This document shows positions 37,023 through 46,920 of a stretch of DNA of 64,000 nucleotides, in pieces. The notes beneath the pieces are model-generated. The model worked only from the letters and a program-made list of their open reading frames with translations, ran no database searches and was not told the DNA's origin. Each line of letters opens with the position of its first letter. The stretch's first letter is position 1. A program made the position numbers and the translations under genes. The DNA is taken from NCBI GenBank assembly GCA_018268465.1, contig JAFDWN010000008.1:276359-340358 (forward strand). The letters are read 5' to 3'. The DNA is from Actinomycetota bacterium. Its GTDB lineage: Bacteria; Actinomycetota; Actinomycetes; Mycobacteriales; Mycobacteriaceae.

Positions 37023-38405
37023 TTAGCGGCCGATGCCCTTGTAAACGAGGCCCGCGGCGCGGACTTCGGCCGGATCGAAGCTATTTCGCCCGTCCAGGAA
37101 CACACAGTTCGGTGCCGCCAGGTCCGCGAGCCGAACCAAGGGAATCTGGTGGAACTGCCGGTGCCCGGTGAGGAAAACCAGCGCGTCGGCACCTTTGACC
37201 GCCGTTTCGATGTCTGGCGTCAGCGGGATCGTGGTAACGGTCAGTGCCTCGTCATCGGTCACCCACGGGTCGTGGACGGTGAGGCGGCAACCCGACTGCT
37301 CGAGCAGTGCGACGGTGTACTTGGTCGGGGTGAGTCGGCAATCACCCGTGTTGTTCTTGAAGGCGATCCCCAGCACCGCGACGCTGCTGTCCTCCATCGC
37401 CTTGCCCTGATCGGACAGCAGCTTCTCGACGAGTTCGAAAGTGTATGCCGGCATGGTGTCGTTCACGGTTCGGGAGGTCCGCGGGATCACCAGGTCCAGT
37501 CCCAGCGACTGTCCGAGGTGATTGACAAACCACGGATCCTTGGTCAGGCAGTAGCCACCGACACCCATACTCGGCATGAGGATGTTGACGTTGTGATTGA
37601 CCTTGGGGAGGGTATTCGCGGCATCGATGACCTGTAGGACGTCGATCGACAAGCGGTCACAGACCTTGGCCAGTTCGTTGGCCAGGGCGACGTTGAGGTC
37701 GATCCAGAGGTTGTCGGCGAGTTTGATCATCTCGGCGGTGCGCGGGTCGTCGACGACAACAGACTCCACGCCCAGCGTGTGCCGCCATAGCGTCGAGCAG
37801 GCGCGCGCACTTCGTTCCTCGACGGCGCCGACCACCACGGGGATGGACGTCAGATCCCGGATGGCCCGCCCTTCGGCGAGTCGCTCCGGGCAGAACGCCA
37901 GGCCGAAGTCGACACCGGCGCGCAACCCCGAGATCTCTTCGAGAATCGGCCGGACCAGCTTCTCCGTGGTGTCGGGGGGCACCGTGCTCTTCAGTGTGAC
38001 CAGGTGGCCGGCGTGCAGACGCTCTCCGACGGCGCGACTCGCCGCGGCGATGTCCTCCACGATGGGTTCGAAGTCCGGGCCGAGCGGGGTGCCGACGGTG
38101 ACGATGACGAAGTCATTGTCGGCGATCGCGTCGAAATCGGTGGTGGCGCGGAGTCGGCCGGCCCGCACGTTGGCGGACACGAGTTCGTCGAGACCGGGTT
38201 CGCGCACGCTGGTGATGCCGGCGTTGATCTCGTCGACGATATGGCGACGCACGTCGATACCCGTCACGGGCCAGCCCCGCTCGGCGAGCACCGCCCCGAT
38301 GACGGTACCGATGTAACCGAATCCGACGACAGCGATCCCTGAGCGCTTCCCCCGGACCAGCTGGTCGATCTCGGCATCGCTACGCCCGAACACGCCTCCC
38401 GTCAT
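37023..38405 (-). CDS. UDP-sugar (UDP-glucose/GDP-mannose family) dehydrogenase
   Basis: The 460-aa protein oxidises the C6 hydroxyl of a nucleotide sugar to a carboxylate with two NAD+. Seen are the NAD site VVGFGYIGTVIGAVLAERGWPVTGID, VTVGTPLGPDFEP, VTLKSTVPPDTTEKLV, CPERLAEGRAI, ELAKVCDRLSIDVLQVIDAANTLPK and the catalytic Cys in GVGGYCLTKDPWF. The C-terminal domain FKNNTGDCRLTPTKYTVALLEQSG is complete. The CPERLAEG block is more like UDP-ManNAc or UDP-GlcNAc dehydrogenases (WecC/VipA type) than UDP-glucose dehydrogenase, so the substrate is uncertain. It probably forms an operon with the SDR gene that follows. Confidence 0.85.
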   Translation of the reverse strand: MTGGVFGRSDAEIDQLVRGKRSGIAVVGFGYIGTVIGAVLAERGWPVTGIDVRRHIVDEINAGITSVREPGLDELVSANVRAGRLRATTDFDAIADNDFVIVTVGTPLGPDFEPIVEDIAAASRAVGERLHAGHLVTLKSTVPPDTTEKLVRPILEEISGLRAGVDFGLAFCPERLAEGRAIRDLTSIPVVVGAVEERSARACSTLWRHTLGVESVVVDDPRTAEMIKLADNLWIDLNVALANELAKVCDRLSIDVLQVIDAANTLPKVNHNVNILMPSMGVGGYCLTKDPWFVNHLGQSLGLDLVIPRTSRTVNDTMPAYTFELVEKLLSDQGKAMEDSSVAVLGIAFKNNTGDCRLTPTKYTVALLEQSGCRLTVHDPWVTDDEALTVTTIPLTPDIETAVKGADALVFLTGHRQFHQIPLVRLADLAAPNCVFLDGRNSFDPAEVRAAGLVYKGIGR

Positions 38406-38844
38406 CGGTTCCTCCCCGATTCGCCGGACCGGTTCAACAACGGCAAGACTGCCACAAATCGGCGCAACAGCAAACAGATATCACCGGATTATGGCAAATT
38501 TTGTGGAAATTGCCTGCGACCACACAGCAGTTCGGTGCCCCTACCAGTGCCGAGTATCTGCAGGCACCGCAGGCAAGAGGGTCCCCAGTCACTTACGACG
38601 CAATCTTTCCCTCCGCAACTACCCCGTTTCACCGCGGGATCGATTGCCGGTCCGGCTACCGTTGGCCCAGAGATAAACCCAGTAATACGGTTCGCTTTAT
38701 CAAAGTTAGCAAACAGACATGCTGGCCGATCTCTCTGGAGTCAGCTACCGCTGCGCGTGGTTGCCAGACTCGGGCGAGCCCTCCGGAGTACGGTGGCTGT
38801 CTTGCCGGGTTTGCCGAGTCCCGGCACCGTCGTAGGAGGCTGGG
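38406..38844. promoter_or_regulatory. Long divergent intergenic region between the UDP-sugar dehydrogenase and rmlC (439 bp)
   Basis: No convincing gene. The stretch is visibly richer in A and T than the flanks. It contains CATAAT (rightward strand 38488-38493, reading left) as a possible -10 for the dehydrogenase gene, and TAATAC at 38684 as a weak -10 reading toward rmlC. Short reading frames here lack start sites and codon bias. It probably holds two divergent promoters. Confidence 0.4.
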
Positions 38845-39465
38845 GTGGACATCAGACCGCTGGGGATTTCGGGTGGCTGGGTCTTCGAACCCTCGACGCA
38901 CGAGGACGACCGTGGCGTATTCCTCGAATGGTTCCGGGGTGATCTGCTCGAACAGCACATCGGCCACCGACTCGATTTACATCAGGCCAACTGGTCGACC
39001 TCGAGGGCGGGCGCACTGCGGGGAGTGCACTTTGCCGAGATACCGCCGGGCCAGGCCAAGTACATCGTGTGCGTGCGCGGCGCAATCATCGATGTCGTCG
39101 TCGACGTGAGGACGGGTTCGCCGACATTCGGGCAATGGGAGTCGGTACCGCTCGACGGGACGAACAGGCGGGCGGTGTACATCGCCGAAGGCCTCGGGCA
39201 CGGTTTCATGGCCACGGAGGACGACACAAGTGTCGTGTACCTATGTTCGGCGCCTTATGCGCCGGGGCGCGAGCATGGTGTGCACCCCCAGGATCCTGCG
39301 CTTGGTATCGCTTGGCCGACAATGAGTGTCAGCGGCCGACCATTGCAGGCCCTGCTCTCGCCGAAGGATGCCGAGCTGCCTACGCTCGCCGAAGCAGCGC
39401 GTCTGGGTGTGCTACCGACCTTCGAAGACGCGACGCGCTTTTACGCCGAACTCGACCGGAACTGA
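38845..39465 (+). CDS. rmlC: dTDP-4-dehydrorhamnose 3,5-epimerase
   Basis: The 206-aa cupin starts at GTG 38845 after a TAGGAGG site. It shows MDIRPLGISGGWVFEPSTHEDDRGVFLEWF, then the active-site His in GALRGVHFAEIPPGQAKYIVC, the EGLGHGFMATEDDTSVVYLCS segment with the second His, and a Tyr nearby. It epimerises C3 and C5 of dTDP-4-keto-6-deoxyglucose in L-rhamnose synthesis, needed for the arabinogalactan linker in mycobacteria. Its end overlaps the convergent rmlD by 25 bp. Confidence 0.93.
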   Translation: MDIRPLGISGGWVFEPSTHEDDRGVFLEWFRGDLLEQHIGHRLDLHQANWSTSRAGALRGVHFAEIPPGQAKYIVCVRGAIIDVVVDVRTGSPTFGQWESVPLDGTNRRAVYIAEGLGHGFMATEDDTSVVYLCSAPYAPGREHGVHPQDPALGIAWPTMSVSGRPLQALLSPKDAELPTLAEAARLGVLPTFEDATRFYAELDRN

Positions 39466-40313
39466 GCCAATACCGACGGCGCGGCCGCACCCAGTGCCTC
39501 GCGCCAGTTGCGAATCGGATCGAGGCCGACCCGCCGGTGTGCCGCATGACCGAGTACCGAGTAGGCCGGCCGCCTGGCGGGGCGGACGAACGACGCGCTG
39601 TCGGTCGGGCGAACCCGTGCCGGATCGAGATCGAGCTCCTCGAACACGGCCCGCGCTAGCCCGTACCACGTCGTCTGACCAGTGCTGGTGGCGTGGTAAA
39701 TACCCGCCGGAGCGCGGGTGTGGATCAGCGTCACCAACTGCCGTGCGACGTCCACGGTCCAGGTCGGCTGCCCGAACTGATCGTCTACGACGTCGAGGGT
39801 GGGCCGCTGCTTCGCGAGCCGGGCCATAGTGGAGACGAAGTTGGGACCGTGGGCTCCGTAAAGCCAGGCCGTGCGGACCACGTAACCCGATTCGGGCAGG
39901 GTCGCGCGGACCCCGACCTCGCCTGCGCGTTTGCTGCGGCCGTAGGCGTTGACCGGATCCGTCGCGCCGTCTTCGGGGTACGGTTCCGGGGCTTGTCCGG
40001 AGAATACGTAGTCGGTCGACAACTGAATCATCCGTGCGCCCGTTCGGCGACAGGCGCGGGCCAACAGCGTCGGCCCGGTACCGTTCACCAGAGTCGCTGA
40101 CGTTTCGTTCTGCTCGGCGTCGTCGACGGCTGTCCACGCGGCGAGGTTGGCGACCACATCATGGCCGTCCACCCTCGACTCCACCGCATTGCGATCGGTG
40201 ATGTCGAGGTCTCGGTGGGTGCAACCCGTCACCGACTCGCCACGGTCTCGCAGCACGGTGACGAGATCGACGCCGAGCATGCCCGCCGCACCGGTTACCA
40301 ACCAGCTCGCCAT
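39441..40313 (-). CDS. rmlD: dTDP-4-dehydrorhamnose reductase
   Basis: From ATG 40313 the product is 290 aa. The start MASWLVTGAAGMLGVDLVTVLRDRG gives the NAD(P)-binding TGAAGMLG motif. HDVVANLAAWTAVDDAE, LSTDYVFSG, NAYGRSKRAGE (catalytic YxxxK) and VRTAWLYG are standard RmlD blocks. It catalyses the last step to dTDP-L-rhamnose. A start further upstream (40355) would add 14 residues without similarity to the family. It faces rmlC and rmlB in the order C>, <D, B>, an unusual arrangement. Confidence 0.93.
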   Translation of the reverse strand: MASWLVTGAAGMLGVDLVTVLRDRGESVTGCTHRDLDITDRNAVESRVDGHDVVANLAAWTAVDDAEQNETSATLVNGTGPTLLARACRRTGARMIQLSTDYVFSGQAPEPYPEDGATDPVNAYGRSKRAGEVGVRATLPESGYVVRTAWLYGAHGPNFVSTMARLAKQRPTLDVVDDQFGQPTWTVDVARQLVTLIHTRAPAGIYHATSTGQTTWYGLARAVFEELDLDPARVRPTDSASFVRPARRPAYSVLGHAAHRRVGLDPIRNWREALGAAAPSVLAQFRSSSA

Positions 40314-40373
40314 CTCACCCTCCCGGCCCGGCGGCACCCCCGACTCCGGTGTCACACGTTGCCCACACCTTAG

Positions 40374-41465
<1,092 letters not shown>

Positions 41466-41472
41466 ACTGACA

Positions 41473-41496
41473 CCGCGAATGCCCGGTTGTTCGCGG
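41473..41496 (+). terminator. Candidate hairpin terminator after rmlB
   Basis: CCGCGAA (41473-41479) and TTCGCGG (41490-41496) are perfect 7-bp arms with a 10-nt loop, 8 bp after the rmlB stop, in the convergent gap with the arylsulfatase gene. There is no T-tract, which is common for mycobacterial hairpins. Confidence 0.4.
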
Positions 41497-41549
41497 GGCC
41501 TGCAAGCCGGTGAACGCGTACACCGTCCGGGCAGTCGGCGCGTCAGGAC

Positions 41550-43970
41550 CTACTGCTTGCCCATCGCCATCTTCACGCGGTCCTGCGGGGTGATCAGGTG
41601 GTCGTGGCTGTCGTCGCCGATGTCGATGCGCACCCAGTCGATTCGCCCGGTGAACGCGTTGCCGGAGGGTCCGTAGTCGGGCGACGCCGGCGACCCGGTG
41701 TCACGTCCGACATCACAGGCCTCATCGGCGGAAAAGCCCATCGGGATGGTGCGCTTGACGCGGCCCTTGCCGACGGCCTCGCCGTCGTAGAACAGGGTGA
41801 TGCCTCCGCCCTTACCCAATCCGCCTCCGTCGTAGGCGAATTCCATGCGCACCTGGTGTCTGCCCGCCGGCAGCTTCCGGCGCGCGGAGACGATGAAGTA
41901 GTCGATGCCGAAGAAGTTGTAGCAGTACCGCAGTCTGCCCTCGTGGGCGTAGAGCGTCCAGCCGCCCGCGCTGCCGCCCTGCGTGCAGATCACCCCCGAT
42001 GCGCCGCCCTTGGGCACGTCGACGTCGGCGGTGACGGAATGCGATTTGTTCTTGACGACGATCACGCAGCCTTCGGCGACGCGCATACCCGGGAACAGCA
42101 TCTGGCTGTTGCCCTTGATGAGCTGGGGACGGCCCGCGATATCGGGGTTGATGCGTTCGAAGCCGCGGTCGTCGAGCGGGACAACGTTGTATTTGACCGC
42201 TTCGATCAGCCAAAGGCGTTGCAGCTCGGCAAGTTTTTCCGGGTTCTCGGCGGCAAGGTCGTGCGCCTGCGTCCAGTCGCCCGGTTCGTAAAGTTCCCAG
42301 ACGTCCGCGTCGAACGGTGGCGGGGCGTCGGCCTTCCACGGGGTGCGGTGTTTGGTGACGGCGGTCCAGCCGCGGTGGTAGATCCCGCGGTTGCCGAACA
42401 TCTCGAAGTACTGCACGTCGTGGGTCTCCGGCGCTTGGGCGGCCTGTAGCGTCGCCAGCATGCTGACGCCTTCCAGCGGCGCCTGCGTGATGCCGTTGAC
42501 GGAATAGGGCGCCGGCAGTCCCGCGGCCTCGAGGATGGTCGGTGCCACGTCGATCACGTGGTGAAACTGATCCCGGGTTGTGCCCTTGTCCCGCAGACCA
42601 TTCGGCCACGCCACGATGGTGCCGTTGCGGGTGCCACCCCAGTGTGAGGCCACCTGTTTGGTCCACTGGTAGGGCGCGCACAGCGCATGCGCCCAGCCCA
42701 CGGCGTAGTGGTTGTAGGCCTCCGGGGTGCCGAAGTCGTCGATCTTGGACAGCAGGAATTCGGTGGTCTCGATGCCGGGAAGGCCGTTGAGCGTGGTCAT
42801 CTCGTTGAAGCAGCCGTTCAGCGTGCCTTCGGCCGACGCGCCGTTGTCGCCGATGATGTAGTAGATCAGCGTGTCGTCGAGGGCCCCGAGGTCACCGAGT
42901 GCGTCGATGAGCCTGCCGACTTCGTGGTCGGTCTGCTCCAGGAACCCGGCGTAGATCTCCATCTGCCGGGCCAGCACCGGTTTGAGGTCCTCTGGCATCT
43001 CGTCCCAGGAGGGGATCTCGTCGTGGCGCGCCGTCAATGCGGCGTCGGCGGGCACCACGCCGAGCTTCTTCTGCCGCGCCAGGATCTGCTCGCGCAGCAC
43101 GTCCCAGCCCTCGTCGAATACGCCGCGGTACTTGTCCGACCACTCTTCGGGCACGTGGTGCGGGGCGTGGGTGGCGCCGGGCGCGAAGTACATGAAGAAC
43201 GGTTTGTCGGGCATCAGAGCCTTCTGCTGACGCACCCAGGTGATGGCGTGGTCGGCCAGGTCCTCGGTGAGGGTGTAGCCCTCTTCGGGGGTCCTGGGCG
43301 GTTCGACGGCAGTGGTGCCCTCGAACAGACCGGGGTAGTACTGATTGGCCTCCCCGCCGACGAAACCGTAGAAGTAGTCGAATCCGGAGCCAGTGGGCCA
43401 CTGGTGGAATGGCCCTACCGGGGAGACCTCCCACACGGGCACCTCGTGGCACTTGCCGAACTGTGCGGTCGAATAGCCGTTGAGTCTCAGCGTCTCGGCG
43501 ATCGGTGCCTTCTCCTTGGGCCGGATGCTGGAATAGCCCGGCGCCGACGTGGCCATCTCGGTGATCGCGCCCATCCCGACCGAGTGATGGTTGCGTCCGG
43601 TCAGCAGCGCCTGCCGGGTGGGCGAGCACAGCGCCGTGGTGTGAAACCGGTTGAGTTTCACGCCGGCGGCCGCCAGCCGTTCGGCCACGGGTGTGTTACA
43701 GGGTCCACCAAAGGCCGAGGACGCCCCGAAGCCGACGTCGTCGATCAGCACGATCAGCACGTTGGGTGCGCCCTCGGGTGGGCGCAGTTCGGCGATCGGA
43801 GGGTAGGCGGTGTCGGGGTCCTTCGCGTCGTAGGTGGTCGGCCCCACATGTTTGGGATCGGGGATGGGCAGGTTCTCACGCGCCAACGGTGCTGCCGTGG
43901 GTTTGGGAGCGGGTTTCGGGGCCGCTCCCGCGGCAGTCCTTTTCGTCGACTTCTTCACAGCTCTGGCCAT
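41550..43970 (-). CDS. Type I arylsulfatase
   Basis: From ATG 43970 the product is 806 aa. The Lys/Ala/Pro-rich N-terminus (MARAVKKSTKRTAAGAAPKPAPKP) leads into PNVLIVLIDDVGFGASSAFGG with the metal-binding DD. The sulfatase signature follows as LCSPTRQALLTGRNHHSVG, in which the CxPxR Cys is converted to formylglycine. Further blocks include KPFFMYFAPGATHAPHHVPEEW and IYYIIGDNGASAEGTLNG. The C-terminal 250 residues form a beta-rich region (ADVDVPKGGASGVICTQGGSAGGWTLYAHEGRLRYCYNFFGID). No signal peptide is evident, so it may be cytosolic. It hydrolyses sulfate esters. A formylglycine-generating enzyme must act in trans, and none is encoded in the window. It is divergent from mmsA. Confidence 0.92.
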   Translation of the reverse strand: MARAVKKSTKRTAAGAAPKPAPKPTAAPLARENLPIPDPKHVGPTTYDAKDPDTAYPPIAELRPPEGAPNVLIVLIDDVGFGASSAFGGPCNTPVAERLAAAGVKLNRFHTTALCSPTRQALLTGRNHHSVGMGAITEMATSAPGYSSIRPKEKAPIAETLRLNGYSTAQFGKCHEVPVWEVSPVGPFHQWPTGSGFDYFYGFVGGEANQYYPGLFEGTTAVEPPRTPEEGYTLTEDLADHAITWVRQQKALMPDKPFFMYFAPGATHAPHHVPEEWSDKYRGVFDEGWDVLREQILARQKKLGVVPADAALTARHDEIPSWDEMPEDLKPVLARQMEIYAGFLEQTDHEVGRLIDALGDLGALDDTLIYYIIGDNGASAEGTLNGCFNEMTTLNGLPGIETTEFLLSKIDDFGTPEAYNHYAVGWAHALCAPYQWTKQVASHWGGTRNGTIVAWPNGLRDKGTTRDQFHHVIDVAPTILEAAGLPAPYSVNGITQAPLEGVSMLATLQAAQAPETHDVQYFEMFGNRGIYHRGWTAVTKHRTPWKADAPPPFDADVWELYEPGDWTQAHDLAAENPEKLAELQRLWLIEAVKYNVVPLDDRGFERINPDIAGRPQLIKGNSQMLFPGMRVAEGCVIVVKNKSHSVTADVDVPKGGASGVICTQGGSAGGWTLYAHEGRLRYCYNFFGIDYFIVSARRKLPAGRHQVRMEFAYDGGGLGKGGGITLFYDGEAVGKGRVKRTIPMGFSADEACDVGRDTGSPASPDYGPSGNAFTGRIDWVRIDIGDDSHDHLITPQDRVKMAMGKQ

Positions 43971-44091
43971 CGCGCACCCCACATCTGTCGGAATCGCCTC
44001 GACCGTAGTTGACCCCCGGCTCCCAAGTCGGCAGAACACGCAAGGGTGTGTGTGGTGGCACATGGACTGGCGCGCGCGCTTGCCACCGCCC

Positions 44092-44119
44092 ATCCTAAAT
44101 ACTAGGATATGCAAGTATT
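44092..44119. promoter_or_regulatory. AT-rich overlapping palindromes between the arylsulfatase and mmsA genes
   Basis: ATCCTA (44092-44097) pairs with TAGGAT (44103-44108), and AATACT (44098-44103) pairs with AGTATT (44114-44119). This AT-rich patch stands out in the GC-rich surroundings and lies 27-54 bp before the mmsA start, where an operator or promoter would sit. No regulator gene is adjacent. Confidence 0.5.
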
Positions 44120-44145
44120 CAAGATCTCTGGCAAGGGGCCGACCA

Positions 44146-45666
44146 ATGACTTCTCAGATTCCCCATTTCATCGACGGGCAGCGCAGCGCACTCGACTCGC
44201 AGCGCACCGCCGACGTCTACGACCCCAGCACCGGTGAGGTGCAGGCGCAGGTCCTGCTCGCATCGGCAGCCGACGTCGACACCGCCGTCGCGACCGCCGT
44301 ACGCGCACAGCAGGAGTGGGCCGCATGGAACCCGCAGCGGCGGGCACGGGTGATGATGAAATTCGTCGAATTGGTCAACGCCAACGCCGACGAACTCGCC
44401 GAACTGCTGTCCAGCGAGCACGGCAAAACCGTCGCCGACTCCCGGGGCGACATCCAGCGCGGCATCGAGGTCATCGAGTTCGCGATCGGCATCCCCCACC
44501 TGCTCAAGGGTGAGTACACCGAGGGCGCGGGCACCGGCATCGACGTGTACTCGCTGCGTCAACCGCTCGGCGTCGTCGCGGGCATCACGCCGTTCAACTT
44601 CCCCGCGATGATCCCGCTGTGGAAGGCCGGCCCGGCACTGGCATGTGGAAACGCGTTCATCCTCAAGCCTTCCGAGCGTGACCCCTCCGTTCCCGTACGG
44701 CTCGCGGAACTCTTCGTCGAGGCCGGATTGCCCGCGGGGGTCTTCCAGGTCGTCCAGGGCGACAAGGAGGCCGTCGACGCACTGCTCACCCATCCCGACG
44801 TCCAGGCCGTCGGTTTCGTCGGCAGCTCCGACATCGCCCAGTACATCTACTCCACCGCGGCGGCCCACGGCAAACGCGCGCAGTGCTTCGGCGGCGCCAA
44901 GAACCACATGATCGTGATGCCCGACGCCGACCTCGACCAGGCGGTCGACGCACTGATCGGCGCCGGCTACGGCAGCGCGGGCGAACGCTGCATGGCGATC
45001 AGCGTCGCGGTGCCCGTCGGCGAAGACACCGCGCGACGGCTTCGGAACAGTCTGGTCGAACGCATCAACAACCTGAGGGTCGGGCACAGCCTCGACCCCA
45101 AGGCCGACTACGGCCCGCTCGTCACCGGCGCGGCGCTGCAGCGGGTGCACGACTACATCGACGCGGGTGTGGCCGCCGGCGCCGAAATCGTCGTGGACGG
45201 GCGCGAAAAAAGCAGCGACGACCTGACATTCGGGGAGGCCAGCCTGGAGCGCGGCTTCTTCATCGGGCCCACCCTGTTCGACCACGTCACCCCCGAGATG
45301 TCGATCTACACCGATGAGATCTTCGGCCCGGTGCTGTGTATCGTGCGGGCCCACGATTACGAAGAGGCGCTGAGTCTGCCCACCCAGCACGAATACGGCA
45401 ACGGCGTGGCCGTGTTCACCCGCGACGGGGACACAGCGCGCGACTTCGTGTCACGGGTGCAGGTGGGCATGGTGGGCGTCAACGTGCCGATCCCGGTGCC
45501 GGTCGCCTACCACACGTTCGGCGGCTGGAAGCGCTCGGGCTTCGGTGACCTCAACCAGCACGGTCCGGCGTCGATCCAGTTCTACACCAAGGTCAAAACC
45601 GTGACGTCGCGGTGGCCTTCCGGCATCAAGGATGGCGCTGAGTTTGTCATCCCGACGATGAAGTAG
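44146..45666 (+). CDS. mmsA: Methylmalonate-semialdehyde dehydrogenase (CoA-acylating)
   Basis: From ATG 44146 the product is 506 aa. It opens IPHFIDGQRSALDSQRTADVYDPSTGEVQAQV. Then come LRQPLGVVAGITPFNFPAMIPLWKAGPALACGNAFILKPSERDPS, QAVGFVGSSDIAQYIY and the catalytic Cys in GYGSAGERCMAIS, all MmsA-specific. The C-terminus reads MVGVNVPIPVPVAYHTFGGWKRSGFGDLNQHG. It converts methylmalonate semialdehyde to propionyl-CoA in valine (and thymine or inositol) breakdown. It heads an operon with an acyl-CoA dehydrogenase and mmsB, as in M. tuberculosis mmsA-fadE9-mmsB. Confidence 0.95.
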   Translation: MTSQIPHFIDGQRSALDSQRTADVYDPSTGEVQAQVLLASAADVDTAVATAVRAQQEWAAWNPQRRARVMMKFVELVNANADELAELLSSEHGKTVADSRGDIQRGIEVIEFAIGIPHLLKGEYTEGAGTGIDVYSLRQPLGVVAGITPFNFPAMIPLWKAGPALACGNAFILKPSERDPSVPVRLAELFVEAGLPAGVFQVVQGDKEAVDALLTHPDVQAVGFVGSSDIAQYIYSTAAAHGKRAQCFGGAKNHMIVMPDADLDQAVDALIGAGYGSAGERCMAISVAVPVGEDTARRLRNSLVERINNLRVGHSLDPKADYGPLVTGAALQRVHDYIDAGVAAGAEIVVDGREKSSDDLTFGEASLERGFFIGPTLFDHVTPEMSIYTDEIFGPVLCIVRAHDYEEALSLPTQHEYGNGVAVFTRDGDTARDFVSRVQVGMVGVNVPIPVPVAYHTFGGWKRSGFGDLNQHGPASIQFYTKVKTVTSRWPSGIKDGAEFVIPTMK

Positions 45667-45671
45667 GCATC

Positions 45672-46892
45672 GTGGAACTGTTCGGACTCGACGACGACGA
45701 ACGCGTCATTACCGAGACGGCCGCCGCATTCGCCGCCAAACGCCTTGCGCCCCATGCCCTGGAATGGGACGAGACGGAGCACTTTCCCGTCGAGGCGCTG
45801 CGCGAGGCCGCCGAACTCGGGATGGCGGCGATCTACTGCCGCGAGGATGCCGGCGGCAGCGGCCTGCGCCGGCTGGATGCCGTGCGGATCTTCGAGCAGT
45901 TGGCCTACGCCGACCCGACCATCGCGGCGTTCGTCTCCATCCACAACATGTGCTCGTGGATGATCGATACGTACGGCACCCCGGAGCAGCGCCGGACCTG
46001 GGTGCCCCGGCTGGCCTCCATGGAGGCGATCGCCAGCTACTGCCTGACCGAGCCCGGCGCCGGCTCGGACGCGGCGGCGTTGCGTACCAGGGCGGTTCGC
46101 GACGGGCGGCATTACGTTCTCGACGGCGTCAAACAGTTCATCTCCGGCGCGGGAACGTCCGACGTTTACATCGTGATGGCACGCACCGGCGGTGACGGCC
46201 CACGCGGCATCTCCGCCTTCGTCGTCGAAAAAGGCACTCCGGGGCTGAGTTTCGGTGCCGACGAAGTCAAGATGGGCTGGCACGCCCAACCGACCGCCCA
46301 GGTGGTGCTGGAGAGTGTGCGGGTGCCCGCCGAGGCGATGCTGGGCGGTCCCGACGGCGAGGGCGCCGGATTCTCGGTCGCGATGAACGGGCTCAACGGC
46401 GGCCGCATCAACATCGCGGCGTGCTCGCTCGGCGGTGCCCAGTCCGCCTACGACAAGACCCTGGCATACCTGCGTGACCGGCAGGCGTTCGGCGGTGCGC
46501 TGCTCGACGAGCCGACGATCAGGTTCACCCTCGCCGATATGGCCACGGCGTTGGAGACGTCGCGAACCTTGTTGTGGCGTGCGGCATCCGCACTCGACGC
46601 CGACCGGCCCGACAAGGTCGAACTGTGCGCGATGGCCAAACGCTACGTCACCGACGCCTGCTTCGAGGTCGCCGACCAGGCGCTGCAGCTGCACGGCGGG
46701 TACGGGTACCTGCGGGAGTACGGGCTGGAGAAGATCGTCCGCGACCTGCGGGTACATCGGATCCTGGAGGGCACCAACGAGATCATGCGTGTCGTGATCG
46801 GGCGGGCAGCCGCGGGCAGAGCCCGCAGTCAGGCAGACACGGGCCGGACCCGCGGTTCGGCAGAAGCGGCGCGGGCACGGGCCTCGGCATGA
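45672..46892 (+). CDS. Acyl-CoA dehydrogenase (isobutyryl-CoA dehydrogenase, FadE9-like) with unusual Arg/Ala tail
   Basis: The 406-aa flavoenzyme (GTG 45672, 5 bp after mmsA) has YCLTEPGAGSDAAALRTRAVRDG, GVKQFISGAG, NIAACSLGGAQSAYD, the FAD and CoA contact LQLHGGYGYLREYGLEKIVRDLRVHRILEGTNEIMRVVIG and the catalytic Glu in EGTNE. Between mmsA and mmsB its substrate is most likely isobutyryl-CoA from valine. After MRVVIGRA, where the family normally ends, there are about 27 extra residues rich in Arg, Ala and Gly (AAGRARSQADTGRTRGSAEA). They look like a read-in of repetitive DNA rather than a domain. Confidence 0.9.
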   Translation: MELFGLDDDERVITETAAAFAAKRLAPHALEWDETEHFPVEALREAAELGMAAIYCREDAGGSGLRRLDAVRIFEQLAYADPTIAAFVSIHNMCSWMIDTYGTPEQRRTWVPRLASMEAIASYCLTEPGAGSDAAALRTRAVRDGRHYVLDGVKQFISGAGTSDVYIVMARTGGDGPRGISAFVVEKGTPGLSFGADEVKMGWHAQPTAQVVLESVRVPAEAMLGGPDGEGAGFSVAMNGLNGGRINIAACSLGGAQSAYDKTLAYLRDRQAFGGALLDEPTIRFTLADMATALETSRTLLWRAASALDADRPDKVELCAMAKRYVTDACFEVADQALQLHGGYGYLREYGLEKIVRDLRVHRILEGTNEIMRVVIGRAAAGRARSQADTGRTRGSAEAARARASA

Positions 46893-46920
46893 CCATGACG
46901 ACACGAAAGGGGGGACACGC

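Noticed and set aside
38491-38844. Short rightward frames in the long spacer before rmlC
   Set aside because: No ribosome-binding site, amino-acid composition unlike neighbouring proteins, and they run into rmlC out of frame.
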